Assembly (NCBI GenBank): GCA_965247815.1
Contig: CBDFHW010000015.1
Location: 1-64,000, forward strand
DNA length: 64,000 bases
From: CBDAQA01 sp965247815
GTDB lineage: Bacteria > Planctomycetota > Phycisphaerae > Tepidisphaerales > Tepidisphaeraceae
Direction of reading: 5' to 3'
Shown here: positions 34,884 through 41,945 of the stretch, one piece after another
Layout: every line of letters starts with the position of its first letter
Numbering within the stretch: position 1 is the stretch's first letter
Program-made: the position numbers and the translations under genes
The notes under the pieces: model-generated
What the model was told of the DNA's origin: nothing
The model's database searches: none
The model's input: the letters and a program-made list of their open reading frames with translations, nothing else

Positions 34884-35783
34884 ATGGCACGAGCAATTTT
34901 TTGGAACTTCTACAAATTGGTGCTTCGTAGAGAGATGTCTTTTGCACAGAGGCAGGCTGAACTTGTCAAGCGATTTCTGAATGCGGACACGTTCATTTGG
35001 AAATGGCGTGATACATCGTATCGGTTTCAACTGTTTGATGTGGGAGTGCTGGGTGACGAAGCCAAGCCGGATGCGGTCTATGGACATCTGTGCCGTTCGC
35101 CGAAGACTGCACATGGTCGTGCGTTGAACATTGCGAAAAAGAGCAGTGAAGAAGAGACGGTCAACATCGAGGAGATTGCCGATGCCACCGAATTCATTTA
35201 CGACCTGAAGTCATGTGTGCTTGCGGTTCACCGGCGCACTCCCTTCACCAGCCCTCGTATGGTGGCGATGGCATTCGGCGCATTGCTTGGGCTGCCTCCA
35301 GACATCAAGCAGCCAAAGATTCTGGATGTCGATGTGGAAGCGATGCGTGACGAAGCGTTTGCCGATAAGCTTTTCGACTCGGACGAGTCACTGAAAGAAG
35401 TGAAGCTTCTCTTCGCAAAACCAAATCCTGATTCGGGCGACGACATTCTAGCTAAGGTTCACCTCGGTTTGATCGGTGAAGAAACAAACTCCGACGAGAT
35501 CAACTTTGATGCCAAGAAAAAAGATGGCGGCTCCCTATCGAAAGCCAGCGATGGATTCTTTCGTCGCTCCATCCAATTTCTACTTAATCGGGGCTATTTG
35601 AAGAGCGGCTTCGTCCGGCTGGGTGACAAGCGCTATGATCTCAAGCAGGCCACGGAGAAGGAGCGGCAGACGACAGGCTACCACGTGGACGAGCAGATGA
35701 CTCCCGTTGATTTGAAAACCAACGCTGTCTATTGGCTTGAGCAGATGACGAGGGAGAATGACGACATCTTCCCCACAACCTAA
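34884..35783 (+). CDS. unknown protein embedded in the R-M operon
   Basis: A 299-residue protein I do not recognise. It is soluble and mixed alpha/beta: IFWNFYKLVLRREMSF at the N terminus, a charged middle and a C-terminal region with LNRGYLKSGFVRLGDKRY that could be a winged-helix-like element. It lies between hsdS and a membrane protein gene, 33 bp after hsdS, and overlaps the next gene by 26 bp, so it is translated as part of the operon. GGGAAGG precedes the ATG. A role as sensor or effector partner of the membrane protein is inference from this linkage. Confidence 0.75.
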   Translation: MARAIFWNFYKLVLRREMSFAQRQAELVKRFLNADTFIWKWRDTSYRFQLFDVGVLGDEAKPDAVYGHLCRSPKTAHGRALNIAKKSSEEETVNIEEIADATEFIYDLKSCVLAVHRRTPFTSPRMVAMAFGALLGLPPDIKQPKILDVDVEAMRDEAFADKLFDSDESLKEVKLLFAKPNPDSGDDILAKVHLGLIGEETNSDEINFDAKKKDGGSLSKASDGFFRRSIQFLLNRGYLKSGFVRLGDKRYDLKQATEKERQTTGYHVDEQMTPVDLKTNAVYWLEQMTRENDDIFPTT

Positions 35784-36378
35784 GAAGGTAAAGCTCTTCA
35801 CGGTCACCCGAGAACTGCGCCATTACGGTGTTCACCGTAAAGGAGCGGCTCTCTGGCTGCTTTGGTTGGTGTGTGCTGTTGCCTTGGCTATGTATGTGCC
35901 GTTCGGGCAAGGCAAAGACATTTTCCAATATTTCACCGTGCATCTGGCGTTTCTGGGGTTCGGTGCAACTGTTTTTGGTTTCACCATCCTTGGCGGCAAA
36001 GATGATTTCTTCGAGCCGATCATTGACTCGCTGCCCGATGGCTTGGACATTCTTCGCCAGATGGTGCTGTTTTTGTTCTTTCCGCTCATCCTTCACGCAG
36101 TAGCATGCGGACTTCTGGGCGTGAAAGTTTTGTTCCCGAACATCTATCGGGTTCATTGGCTTCATGAAGTTTGGCGAGGTGGCTACTCGTTTTTTGCGAT
36201 TTGGGCAGTTTACCAAACGGCAATGTCATTTCGTTTCCTGTTCGTGCTTGCCATTACCCGGCTGGTCTGGAAGGACAAAGAAATGAAGACGGCAAAAGCA
36301 AAAGCACTGGCGGCTGCCGCTCAAGCAGCAACTGGAGCATCGTCGGGCACAGACAACAGCAATCCAGTCGTTAAGTAA
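35758..36378 (+). CDS. four-helix membrane protein in the R-M operon
   Basis: A 206-residue membrane protein. Four hydrophobic segments are visible: LWLLWLVCAVALAMYV, FTVHLAFLGFGATVFGF, MVLFLFFPLILHAVAC and a last one around FFAIWAVYQTAMSFRFLFV. The C-terminal tail is Lys/Ala-rich and soluble. No family was recognised. It overlaps the preceding unknown gene by 26 bp and ends 15 bp before hsdM. Small multi-helix membrane proteins in defence operons often act as membrane-disrupting effectors or anchors; here that is only an inference from position. Confidence 0.78.
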   Translation: MTTSSPQPKKVKLFTVTRELRHYGVHRKGAALWLLWLVCAVALAMYVPFGQGKDIFQYFTVHLAFLGFGATVFGFTILGGKDDFFEPIIDSLPDGLDILRQMVLFLFFPLILHAVACGLLGVKVLFPNIYRVHWLHEVWRGGYSFFAIWAVYQTAMSFRFLFVLAITRLVWKDKEMKTAKAKALAAAAQAATGASSGTDNSNPVVK

Positions 36379-36393
36379 TAAGCAGGAAACACA

Positions 36394-37881
36394 ATGGCAG
36401 GTGATACGCAGCAGATAGTCAATCGAGCTTGGAACTACGCCCATGTCCTCCGTGATGACGGCCTCTCCTACATGGCTTACACGGAACAGATCACGTTTCT
36501 GCTGTTCTTAAAGATGGCTGATGAGATGACCAAGCCGCCGTACAACCGGCCGGCGCTGGTTCCGCCGTCGCTGGGATGGCCGAGCCTCCTGAAGATGGAG
36601 GGCCATGAACTGGAGACGCACTACCGAAAAATCCTTGATGAACTGGGGAAGAAGCCGGGCATGCTGGGTGAGGTGTTCAAAAAAGCCCGCATGGAAATCC
36701 AAAACCCGGCCACGCTGAAGCGGCTGATCGTGGACCTGATCGACGGTGAGCAGTGGACCCGGATGGATGCCGATGTGAAAGGCGATATTTACGAGGGGCT
36801 GCTCTCCAGATCAGCGGCCGAATCCCCCAAGGGTGCCGGCCAATATTTCACGCCACGTGAACTGATAAAAGCCGTGGTGGATGTGATGCGGCCCACGCCC
36901 GATGACACCGTGGTGGACCCCGCTGTGGGCACCGGTGGTTTTCTGCTGGCGGCGCAGAAGTATGTTGTTGACCGTTATGGCAAAGACCTCGATCCCGATC
37001 AGAAAAAGCACATGAAGCGAAGCTTCGTGACTGGGTGGGAACTGGTGGCCGCCACGGCCCGCCTGTGCATCATGAATCTGTACCTGCATGGGATTGATGC
37101 TGAGCCATGCCCGATCAAGAGCGGAGTAGACAGTCTGGCGAGCGATCCCGGTGAGCGCTTCTCCATGTGCCTGACCAATCCCCCGTTTGGCAAAAAGTCA
37201 TCCATTTCTGTCGTCACCGAAGAAGGCGAACTGGAGAAGGATGACACTGCCTACGAGCGACAGGATTTCTGGGTCACCACGAAGAACAAGCAGTTGAACT
37301 TCGTTCAACATATTAAAACGCTGCTGAAGATCAACGGACGGGCGGCAGTGGTGTTGCCGGACAACGTATTGTTCGAGGGCGGTGCTGGTGAAACGGTACG
37401 CCGGAACCTGACGAAACAGTGCGATGTGCATACGCTGCTGCGCCTGCCAACTGGCATTTTCTACGCACAGGGTGTGAAGGCAAATGTGCTGTTCTTTGAC
37501 AACAAACCCGCACAGGAAGCTGCATGGACAAAGAAGCTGTGGGTATACGATCTGCGGACCAACATGCACTTCACCCAGAAGGAACGCCCTCTAAAACGTG
37601 CCGATCTGGATGATTTCGTATCCTGCTTCAACCCAGAGAACCGACACCGGCGCAAAGCCACGTGGAGCGATGAAATGCCCGATGGCCGGTGGCGATCATA
37701 TGAATACGAAGAACTGTTGAAACGTGACAAAGCCAGCCTCGATCTGTTCTGGCTTAGAGATACATCGCTAGAGGACAGTGACGATCTCCCTGAACCCGAT
37801 GTGTTGGCACAGGAGATCGCCGACGATCTCCAGACGGCAACGGATTTGTTCATGTCTATCTCGGTAGCGCTGAAAGACTGA
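36394..37881 (+). CDS. hsdM: type I restriction-modification methylase subunit (HsdM)
   Basis: A 495-residue N6-adenine methylase. It has the N-terminal helical HsdM domain (RAWNYAHVLRDDGLSYMAY), the AdoMet motif I DPAVGTGGFLLAA, and the catalytic motif NPPFGKKSS. With HsdS it forms the modification enzyme and with HsdR the restriction complex. Its place after two extra genes rather than next to hsdS is unusual. The next gene (SIR2) begins 15 bp after its stop. No irregularities in the frame. Confidence 0.94.
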   Translation: MAGDTQQIVNRAWNYAHVLRDDGLSYMAYTEQITFLLFLKMADEMTKPPYNRPALVPPSLGWPSLLKMEGHELETHYRKILDELGKKPGMLGEVFKKARMEIQNPATLKRLIVDLIDGEQWTRMDADVKGDIYEGLLSRSAAESPKGAGQYFTPRELIKAVVDVMRPTPDDTVVDPAVGTGGFLLAAQKYVVDRYGKDLDPDQKKHMKRSFVTGWELVAATARLCIMNLYLHGIDAEPCPIKSGVDSLASDPGERFSMCLTNPPFGKKSSISVVTEEGELEKDDTAYERQDFWVTTKNKQLNFVQHIKTLLKINGRAAVVLPDNVLFEGGAGETVRRNLTKQCDVHTLLRLPTGIFYAQGVKANVLFFDNKPAQEAAWTKKLWVYDLRTNMHFTQKERPLKRADLDDFVSCFNPENRHRRKATWSDEMPDGRWRSYEYEELLKRDKASLDLFWLRDTSLEDSDDLPEPDVLAQEIADDLQTATDLFMSISVALKD

Positions 37882-37896
37882 GCCGGTGAACTTTTT

Positions 37897-39663
37897 ATGG
37901 CAAAAGCACTGCTTGATCCCGTTGTCGGACTGTCATTATCGCTAATGGCAAACCGGGGCGTCTACGCACTGTTGATTGGATCAGGCGTTTCAAGGGCTGC
38001 TCGTATCCCGACCGGTTGGGAAGTCACGTTGGACCTGATTCGCAAACTCGCCATCGCACAGGGCGCAGACTGTAAAGGCGATCCAGCCTCGTGGTACACC
38101 ACGACGTTTGGCAGTGAACCTGATTACTCTGATCTTTTGAAGCAACTGGGAAGGTCTCCTGAAGAACGCAACCGACTGTTGAAAGGGTACTTCGAGCCGA
38201 CCGACGATGAGCGTGAACAGGGATGGAAACAGCCGACGCAGGCTCATCGTGCCATCGCACAACTCGTCTCTGGAGGTTATGTCAGGGTGATCTTGACCAC
38301 GAACTTTGACCGGCTGCTAGAACGTGCCATCGAGGATGCCGGAATCATACCGACCGTTATTAGCACGACCGAAGCCATCGCTGGGTCGCTTCCATTGATT
38401 CACGAGAAGTGCTGCGTGATAAAGCTGCACGGTGATTACCTCGACATGAGGATTAAGAACACTTCGGCAGAACTTTCCAAATATGATCGAGGACTGAACC
38501 AGCTTCTTGATCGGGTCTTTGATGAGTTTGGGCTGATTGTTTGTGGGTGGTCAGGGGTCTGGGATACTGCACTGCGTGCTGCCATCGACCGCTGCAAATC
38601 CCGCCGCTTCACAACATACTGGGCTTCGGTGAGTACGCCTGCCAAGGAAGCCGCCGATTTGATCCAGCGACGGGGCGGGCAGGCGATCAGCATCAGTGGC
38701 GCAGACTCGTTCTTTCAGGATTTGAGCGACAAGACTCAGGCGTTGGAGGCGTCGTCGGCCCCGCATCCTCTCACGACCACCGCCGCCGTCGCAACTTTAA
38801 AGAAGTTCATCGCAGAGGAAAGGTACAATGTTCGACTGCGTGATCTCGTTTTCGATGAGGCTGAGCGAGTTCACGACAGCATCATCACCATCAACAAGGG
38901 GGTGATGAGCAGGCGTGTTCAGAATTCTGATATACCCGGCATCTATGGTGAGTACCGTCAGGCAGCCGCAACATTGATCGAATTGTTTGTTCACGGATGC
39001 TTTTGGTCACGCCCCGAGACTGATTGGCTTTTCCCAACGACCATTCAGCAGATCGCTCGCCAGCCCACCGTTGTTGCCGGCCCGGTACTTCATGAAGGTT
39101 TCGCACATTACCTCAGCCTTGTGTTGGTATATGCCGGTGGAGTTACAGCCGTAGGTGCTGGCAAGTTTAGACTTTTTGAGAGCCTGCTGCTAAACCCGAA
39201 AATCCGTGATATGCAGCGGAGCGTTCCGCTTGCTTCGGGTATTAGCTGGTCGAGCCTCACGGATTTCAGCAAAACCCATTTCCCAAACGAAACAAAGTGG
39301 ACCCCTCTCAGCGAGCATATGTTCGCAGTAACGAGGGAACCTCTGCGTCAGTATTTTCCAGATGACCACGAGTATGCTGACATTTTTGACCGCTTTGAAT
39401 ATCTGATGGCGATGGTCGTTACCGAGGAGAAGAGCAAGGGTGAAAGTGCCGTCACCTTCTGGGGGCCAATCGGCCGGTTTGGGTGGAAGGCACTTCGTCA
39501 TCGTTATGAAGGTTCGGTCTTGGCGGTAATTGACGCCGAGGTGAAAGCAATGGGCGAGAACTGGCCGCCGTTGAAGGCTGGGATACTCGGTGGGTCTGTT
39601 GAGCGATTGAACGTGGTCCGCAGTGCAATACAGGCCACGCTGAGCAAATTGCAATGGTACTGA
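37897..39663 (+). CDS. SIR2-domain protein (probable NAD-depleting defence effector)
   Basis: A 588-residue protein. The first 290 residues are a SIR2 domain: LLIGSGVSRAARIP is the NAD-binding glycine loop (from Gly28), TTNFD holds Asn136 and IKLHGD holds His178, the two residues needed for catalysis in the family. The remaining 300 residues are helical with no recognised domain. In known antiphage systems (DSR, Thoeris ThsA, SIR2-HerA, SIR2-pAgo) such domains hydrolyse NAD to stop infected cells. Placed 15 bp after hsdM, it is probably co-transcribed with the type I R-M genes and could be a back-up that fires if restriction fails; this coupling is inference. Confidence 0.87.
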   Translation: MAKALLDPVVGLSLSLMANRGVYALLIGSGVSRAARIPTGWEVTLDLIRKLAIAQGADCKGDPASWYTTTFGSEPDYSDLLKQLGRSPEERNRLLKGYFEPTDDEREQGWKQPTQAHRAIAQLVSGGYVRVILTTNFDRLLERAIEDAGIIPTVISTTEAIAGSLPLIHEKCCVIKLHGDYLDMRIKNTSAELSKYDRGLNQLLDRVFDEFGLIVCGWSGVWDTALRAAIDRCKSRRFTTYWASVSTPAKEAADLIQRRGGQAISISGADSFFQDLSDKTQALEASSAPHPLTTTAAVATLKKFIAEERYNVRLRDLVFDEAERVHDSIITINKGVMSRRVQNSDIPGIYGEYRQAAATLIELFVHGCFWSRPETDWLFPTTIQQIARQPTVVAGPVLHEGFAHYLSLVLVYAGGVTAVGAGKFRLFESLLLNPKIRDMQRSVPLASGISWSSLTDFSKTHFPNETKWTPLSEHMFAVTREPLRQYFPDDHEYADIFDRFEYLMAMVVTEEKSKGESAVTFWGPIGRFGWKALRHRYEGSVLAVIDAEVKAMGENWPPLKAGILGGSVERLNVVRSAIQATLSKLQWY

Positions 39664-39697
39664 CATTTCATCACGCAGTGCCACGTAGACATCCTGC

Positions 39698-39952
39698 TCA
39701 TCGCTTCTTCAAGAACTCTGCAAGGGCATCAACGGGATTACGCCCGCATGCCGTGGCCCAATCGGCAAATTCGGCAACATCGACCCTGCGCTCCGCAGTC
39801 TCCGAGTTGTGAACAATCGTGTGCTGAACGCCCAATTTCTCACCCAATTCCCGCTGCGTGAGATTCGCCGATTCCCTCATCTGCCTCAGAAATTGAGGCA
39901 TGTGCCGGTAGCGCTGTGCCTGCAATGACTTCGCCATGACGCCAATGTCCAC
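39698..39952 (-). CDS. XRE-family transcriptional regulator (1)
   Basis: An 84-residue repressor-type protein. The HTH_3 motif is clear: FLRQMRESANLTQRELGEKLGV, then HTIVHNSETAERRVDVAEFADW. It is divergent from the zinc-ribbon membrane protein gene; the intervening region has a perfect palindrome (39964-39982) likely to be its operator. It faces the end of the SIR2 gene. GTG 39952 or ATG 39937 could be the start. Confidence 0.85.
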   Translation of the reverse strand: MDIGVMAKSLQAQRYRHMPQFLRQMRESANLTQRELGEKLGVQHTIVHNSETAERRVDVAEFADWATACGRNPVDALAEFLKKR

Positions 39953-39963
39953 ACCTCAAGGCT

Positions 39964-39982
39964 TGTTCAGGTTTTCTGAACA
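39964..39982. promoter_or_regulatory. operator-like palindrome between XRE regulator and membrane protein gene
   Basis: TGTTCAG (39964-39970), 5-base spacer, CTGAACA (39976-39982). Spacing and symmetry fit an XRE dimer site. Confidence 0.6.
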
Positions 39983-40058
39983 GGCTAGAGTGGTGGCTTC
40001 TCGGCTGTCGGCGATCTACATCGTCACCGTGAACTGGTTCAATGCAGGGAAAATAAAC

Positions 40059-40850
40059 ATGGACACCATTGCGAAAAAAGTGTGCCAAGGGTGTGGGACT
40101 GACGTGTCGCAACAGAAACGAATCAAGGACAAACTTGGCCGCTATTTCTGCCACGCATGCTGGGCTACTCAACAGCAGCCGAATCAAGCACAGGTTGCCA
40201 CGCAGGCCATGAAACACCCAACCGCTGCTCCAGTTCCACTTGCAGCGACAAATGCTCGCCCCTCTGATGCCAAGGCTGCGTCGAATAAGATGCTATTGAT
40301 GTCGATCTGTCTGGTTGTCGTGGCAGTCGGGGGGTATCTGCTCTACCAACATATTCGGGGCAATGCGGCAACGCCGACACGAACGGTCGTCGCCCCATCC
40401 GGTCCAATCAGCAACCCTCCAGTTCTGACCGCAGTCGCTGATCCCGTGGCTTCATTCAACTCATTCTTGAAGAAGTTTTTCGATGCGGCCGCTCTGAAGG
40501 CCCACGCCGACGCACAGAAGGGCTTCCTCAGCTACTCGTTCGATCCCACCAGAGCGTCCACCGATGTGACCAAAACGGATAGCCTTGTATCACCATACGT
40601 TGGAAAGCTGAAGCTTTCGGTGTGGGATGGAGGCGACTCCCATGAGGTAGACATTGAGTTCCAGTTGATCTCTGGCAAATGGACCGTGTTGACTGTGACA
40701 TCATCGGAAGAGGTGACGGAGTACCAGAAGGTCGGCACAAAGGTCGTCGCCGGCATCGCTGTGGATGACCAAGCGAGAGTGAAACGGACCAAAGATGATA
40801 GTGACGAGATGAAAACGGTCGTGCAGAAGATTGTACAGGCGATACCCTGA
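40059..40850 (+). CDS. zinc-ribbon membrane protein, unknown function
   Basis: About 263 residues from ATG 40059, chosen because GCAGGGA lies eight bases before it. The N terminus has a zinc-ribbon (CQGCG and CHACW pairs around residues 9-33), then a Pro/Ala/Gln-rich linker, one membrane helix (MLLMSICLVVVAVGGYLLY), and a soluble C-terminal domain of 140 residues with beta strands (GKLKLSVWDGGDSHEVDIEFQL; GKWTVLTVTSSEEV). The layout is like single-pass regulators with a cytoplasmic zinc finger and an outside sensor or binding domain. Function unknown. It lies between two XRE genes of the island. Confidence 0.7.
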   Translation: MDTIAKKVCQGCGTDVSQQKRIKDKLGRYFCHACWATQQQPNQAQVATQAMKHPTAAPVPLAATNARPSDAKAASNKMLLMSICLVVVAVGGYLLYQHIRGNAATPTRTVVAPSGPISNPPVLTAVADPVASFNSFLKKFFDAAALKAHADAQKGFLSYSFDPTRASTDVTKTDSLVSPYVGKLKLSVWDGGDSHEVDIEFQLISGKWTVLTVTSSEEVTEYQKVGTKVVAGIAVDDQARVKRTKDDSDEMKTVVQKIVQAIP

Positions 40851-40863
40851 CGCTTCGGGCAGA

Positions 40864-41100
40864 CTACTCTGAGCGTTCAATCCTGCCCACAAGCTTTGAC
40901 GCCGATATATTCATGGCTTTGCAGATTCTCAAGAAGACCTCTAGCGATGGCGACTTCACGCCATGCTCAAGTTGGCTGATGTAGGTCCGATGTAGTTCAG
41001 CCGCCGCTGCAAGCTGTGTCTGTGTCATGCCCGCCGCCTCTCGTGCTCTACGTATTTCCTCACCGATCTGCGCCATAGAAGTCAGATCGGCAATCGGCAT
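40864..41100 (-). CDS. XRE-family transcriptional regulator (2)
   Basis: A 78-residue HTH_3 protein: IGEEIRRAREAAGMTQTQLA followed by HRTYISQLEHGVKSPSLEVF, a near-ideal repressor helix-turn-helix. It is divergent from the Gam-like gene, and the shared intergenic region holds a perfect 8-bp palindrome inside a strong promoter, so it most likely represses the Gam-recombinase operon and itself. Confidence 0.9.
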   Translation of the reverse strand: MPIADLTSMAQIGEEIRRAREAAGMTQTQLAAAAELHRTYISQLEHGVKSPSLEVFLRICKAMNISASKLVGRIERSE

Positions 41101-41128
41101 ATGAATACTACAGGCAACATTTTTCTCT

Positions 41129-41157
41129 TGACTGTTGTGTAGACGATAGTCTACACT
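41129..41157 (+). promoter_or_regulatory. promoter with embedded operator for the Gam-recombinase operon
   Basis: A -35 box TTGACT (41129-41134) and -10 box TACACT (41152-41157) with 17-bp spacing. The palindrome GTGTAGAC-GATA-GTCTACAC (41137-41156) fills the spacer and most of the -10, so a bound XRE dimer would block polymerase. Transcription should start around 41164, two bases before the ATG, implying a leaderless message. Confidence 0.75.
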
Positions 41158-41165
41158 CCGCAGTC

Positions 41166-41726
41166 ATGAGAACTACACAACTCTTATCAAATGAAGCGGC
41201 CGCCGTTGATGTCAGCAGCAGCATGCCGCCTATCTCCAGTCCCGGTGACGCAGAGACCGATCTGGAAGTTCTCAGGTCAGTTCCCAAGCAGTTCGCCATC
41301 TCAGATGAGAAGGCGGCCAACTGGCTGGTGCGCAAAGTGATCGCCTCACGTGAATATGCTGCACGTGCCAAAGCATGGGCTGATCTGGAGATCAAACGTG
41401 CAGAGCGTGAAGAGCACTGCCTTCTCTTTCTGTATGGTCGCCAACTCGAAAGTTGGACAAAGGACGAAATAGCACGGCGTGGTGGCAAGAGAAAATCTAT
41501 AGCCATGCCGGCCGGTGTCGCTAGTTTTCGCTCCGTAAATCCCTCTCTCCAGATTGATGATGAGCAGGCGGTGCTGGTGTGGGCGAAGGGCAATCTGCCA
41601 GATGCGATCATCATCACCGAGAAACTAAGCCGTTCAATTTTGGCCGACCACTTCAAAGCCACAGGTGAAATCCCCTCCACAGGCGCACACGTGGACAAAG
41701 GTGGCGAACGCTTTTCCATCCGGTGA
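41166..41726 (+). CDS. Mu Gam-like host-nuclease inhibitor family protein
   Basis: A 186-residue protein. The helical first half (KAANWLVRKVIASREYAARA, then a long charged helix) and the second half (RKSIAMPAGVASFRSVNP; IDDEQAVLVWAKGN) follow the layout of the Mu Gam-like family, whose members bind DNA ends and protect them from host exonucleases. It is repressible from the operator just upstream and is the first gene of an operon ending with the serine recombinase; protection of excised island DNA is a plausible role. Gam-like or Gp157-like assignment rests on pattern only. Confidence 0.65.
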   Translation: MRTTQLLSNEAAAVDVSSSMPPISSPGDAETDLEVLRSVPKQFAISDEKAANWLVRKVIASREYAARAKAWADLEIKRAEREEHCLLFLYGRQLESWTKDEIARRGGKRKSIAMPAGVASFRSVNPSLQIDDEQAVLVWAKGNLPDAIIITEKLSRSILADHFKATGEIPSTGAHVDKGGERFSIR

Positions 41727-41762
41727 ATCCCGTCCACCTGCACGACTTCTGGAATCCTGACG

Positions 41763-41945
41763 ATGAAACAGATATCCAAAACCAAGCCCGTCACATTCAG
41801 AATCACAGTGCGGCAACAGACAGCGAATGAAGAAGTGGCCTTCAACATTGCGCTGAATCATTTGCTGGCCGACATGGTTCAGCGGGCGCTACGCAGGAGA
41901 TGTACAGATGAACAAGGCACAATACAGAGGGAGCGGGTACGCTAA
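41763..41945 (+). CDS. small basic protein, unknown
   Basis: A 60-residue frame between the Gam-like gene and the recombinase, overlapping the latter by 38 bp. MKQISKTKPVTFRITVRQQ and EEVAFNIALNHLLADMVQRA could form a ribbon-helix-helix-like small DNA-binding protein, but this is weak. Placement in the operon supports it. Confidence 0.45.
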   Translation: MKQISKTKPVTFRITVRQQTANEEVAFNIALNHLLADMVQRALRRRCTDEQGTIQRERVR

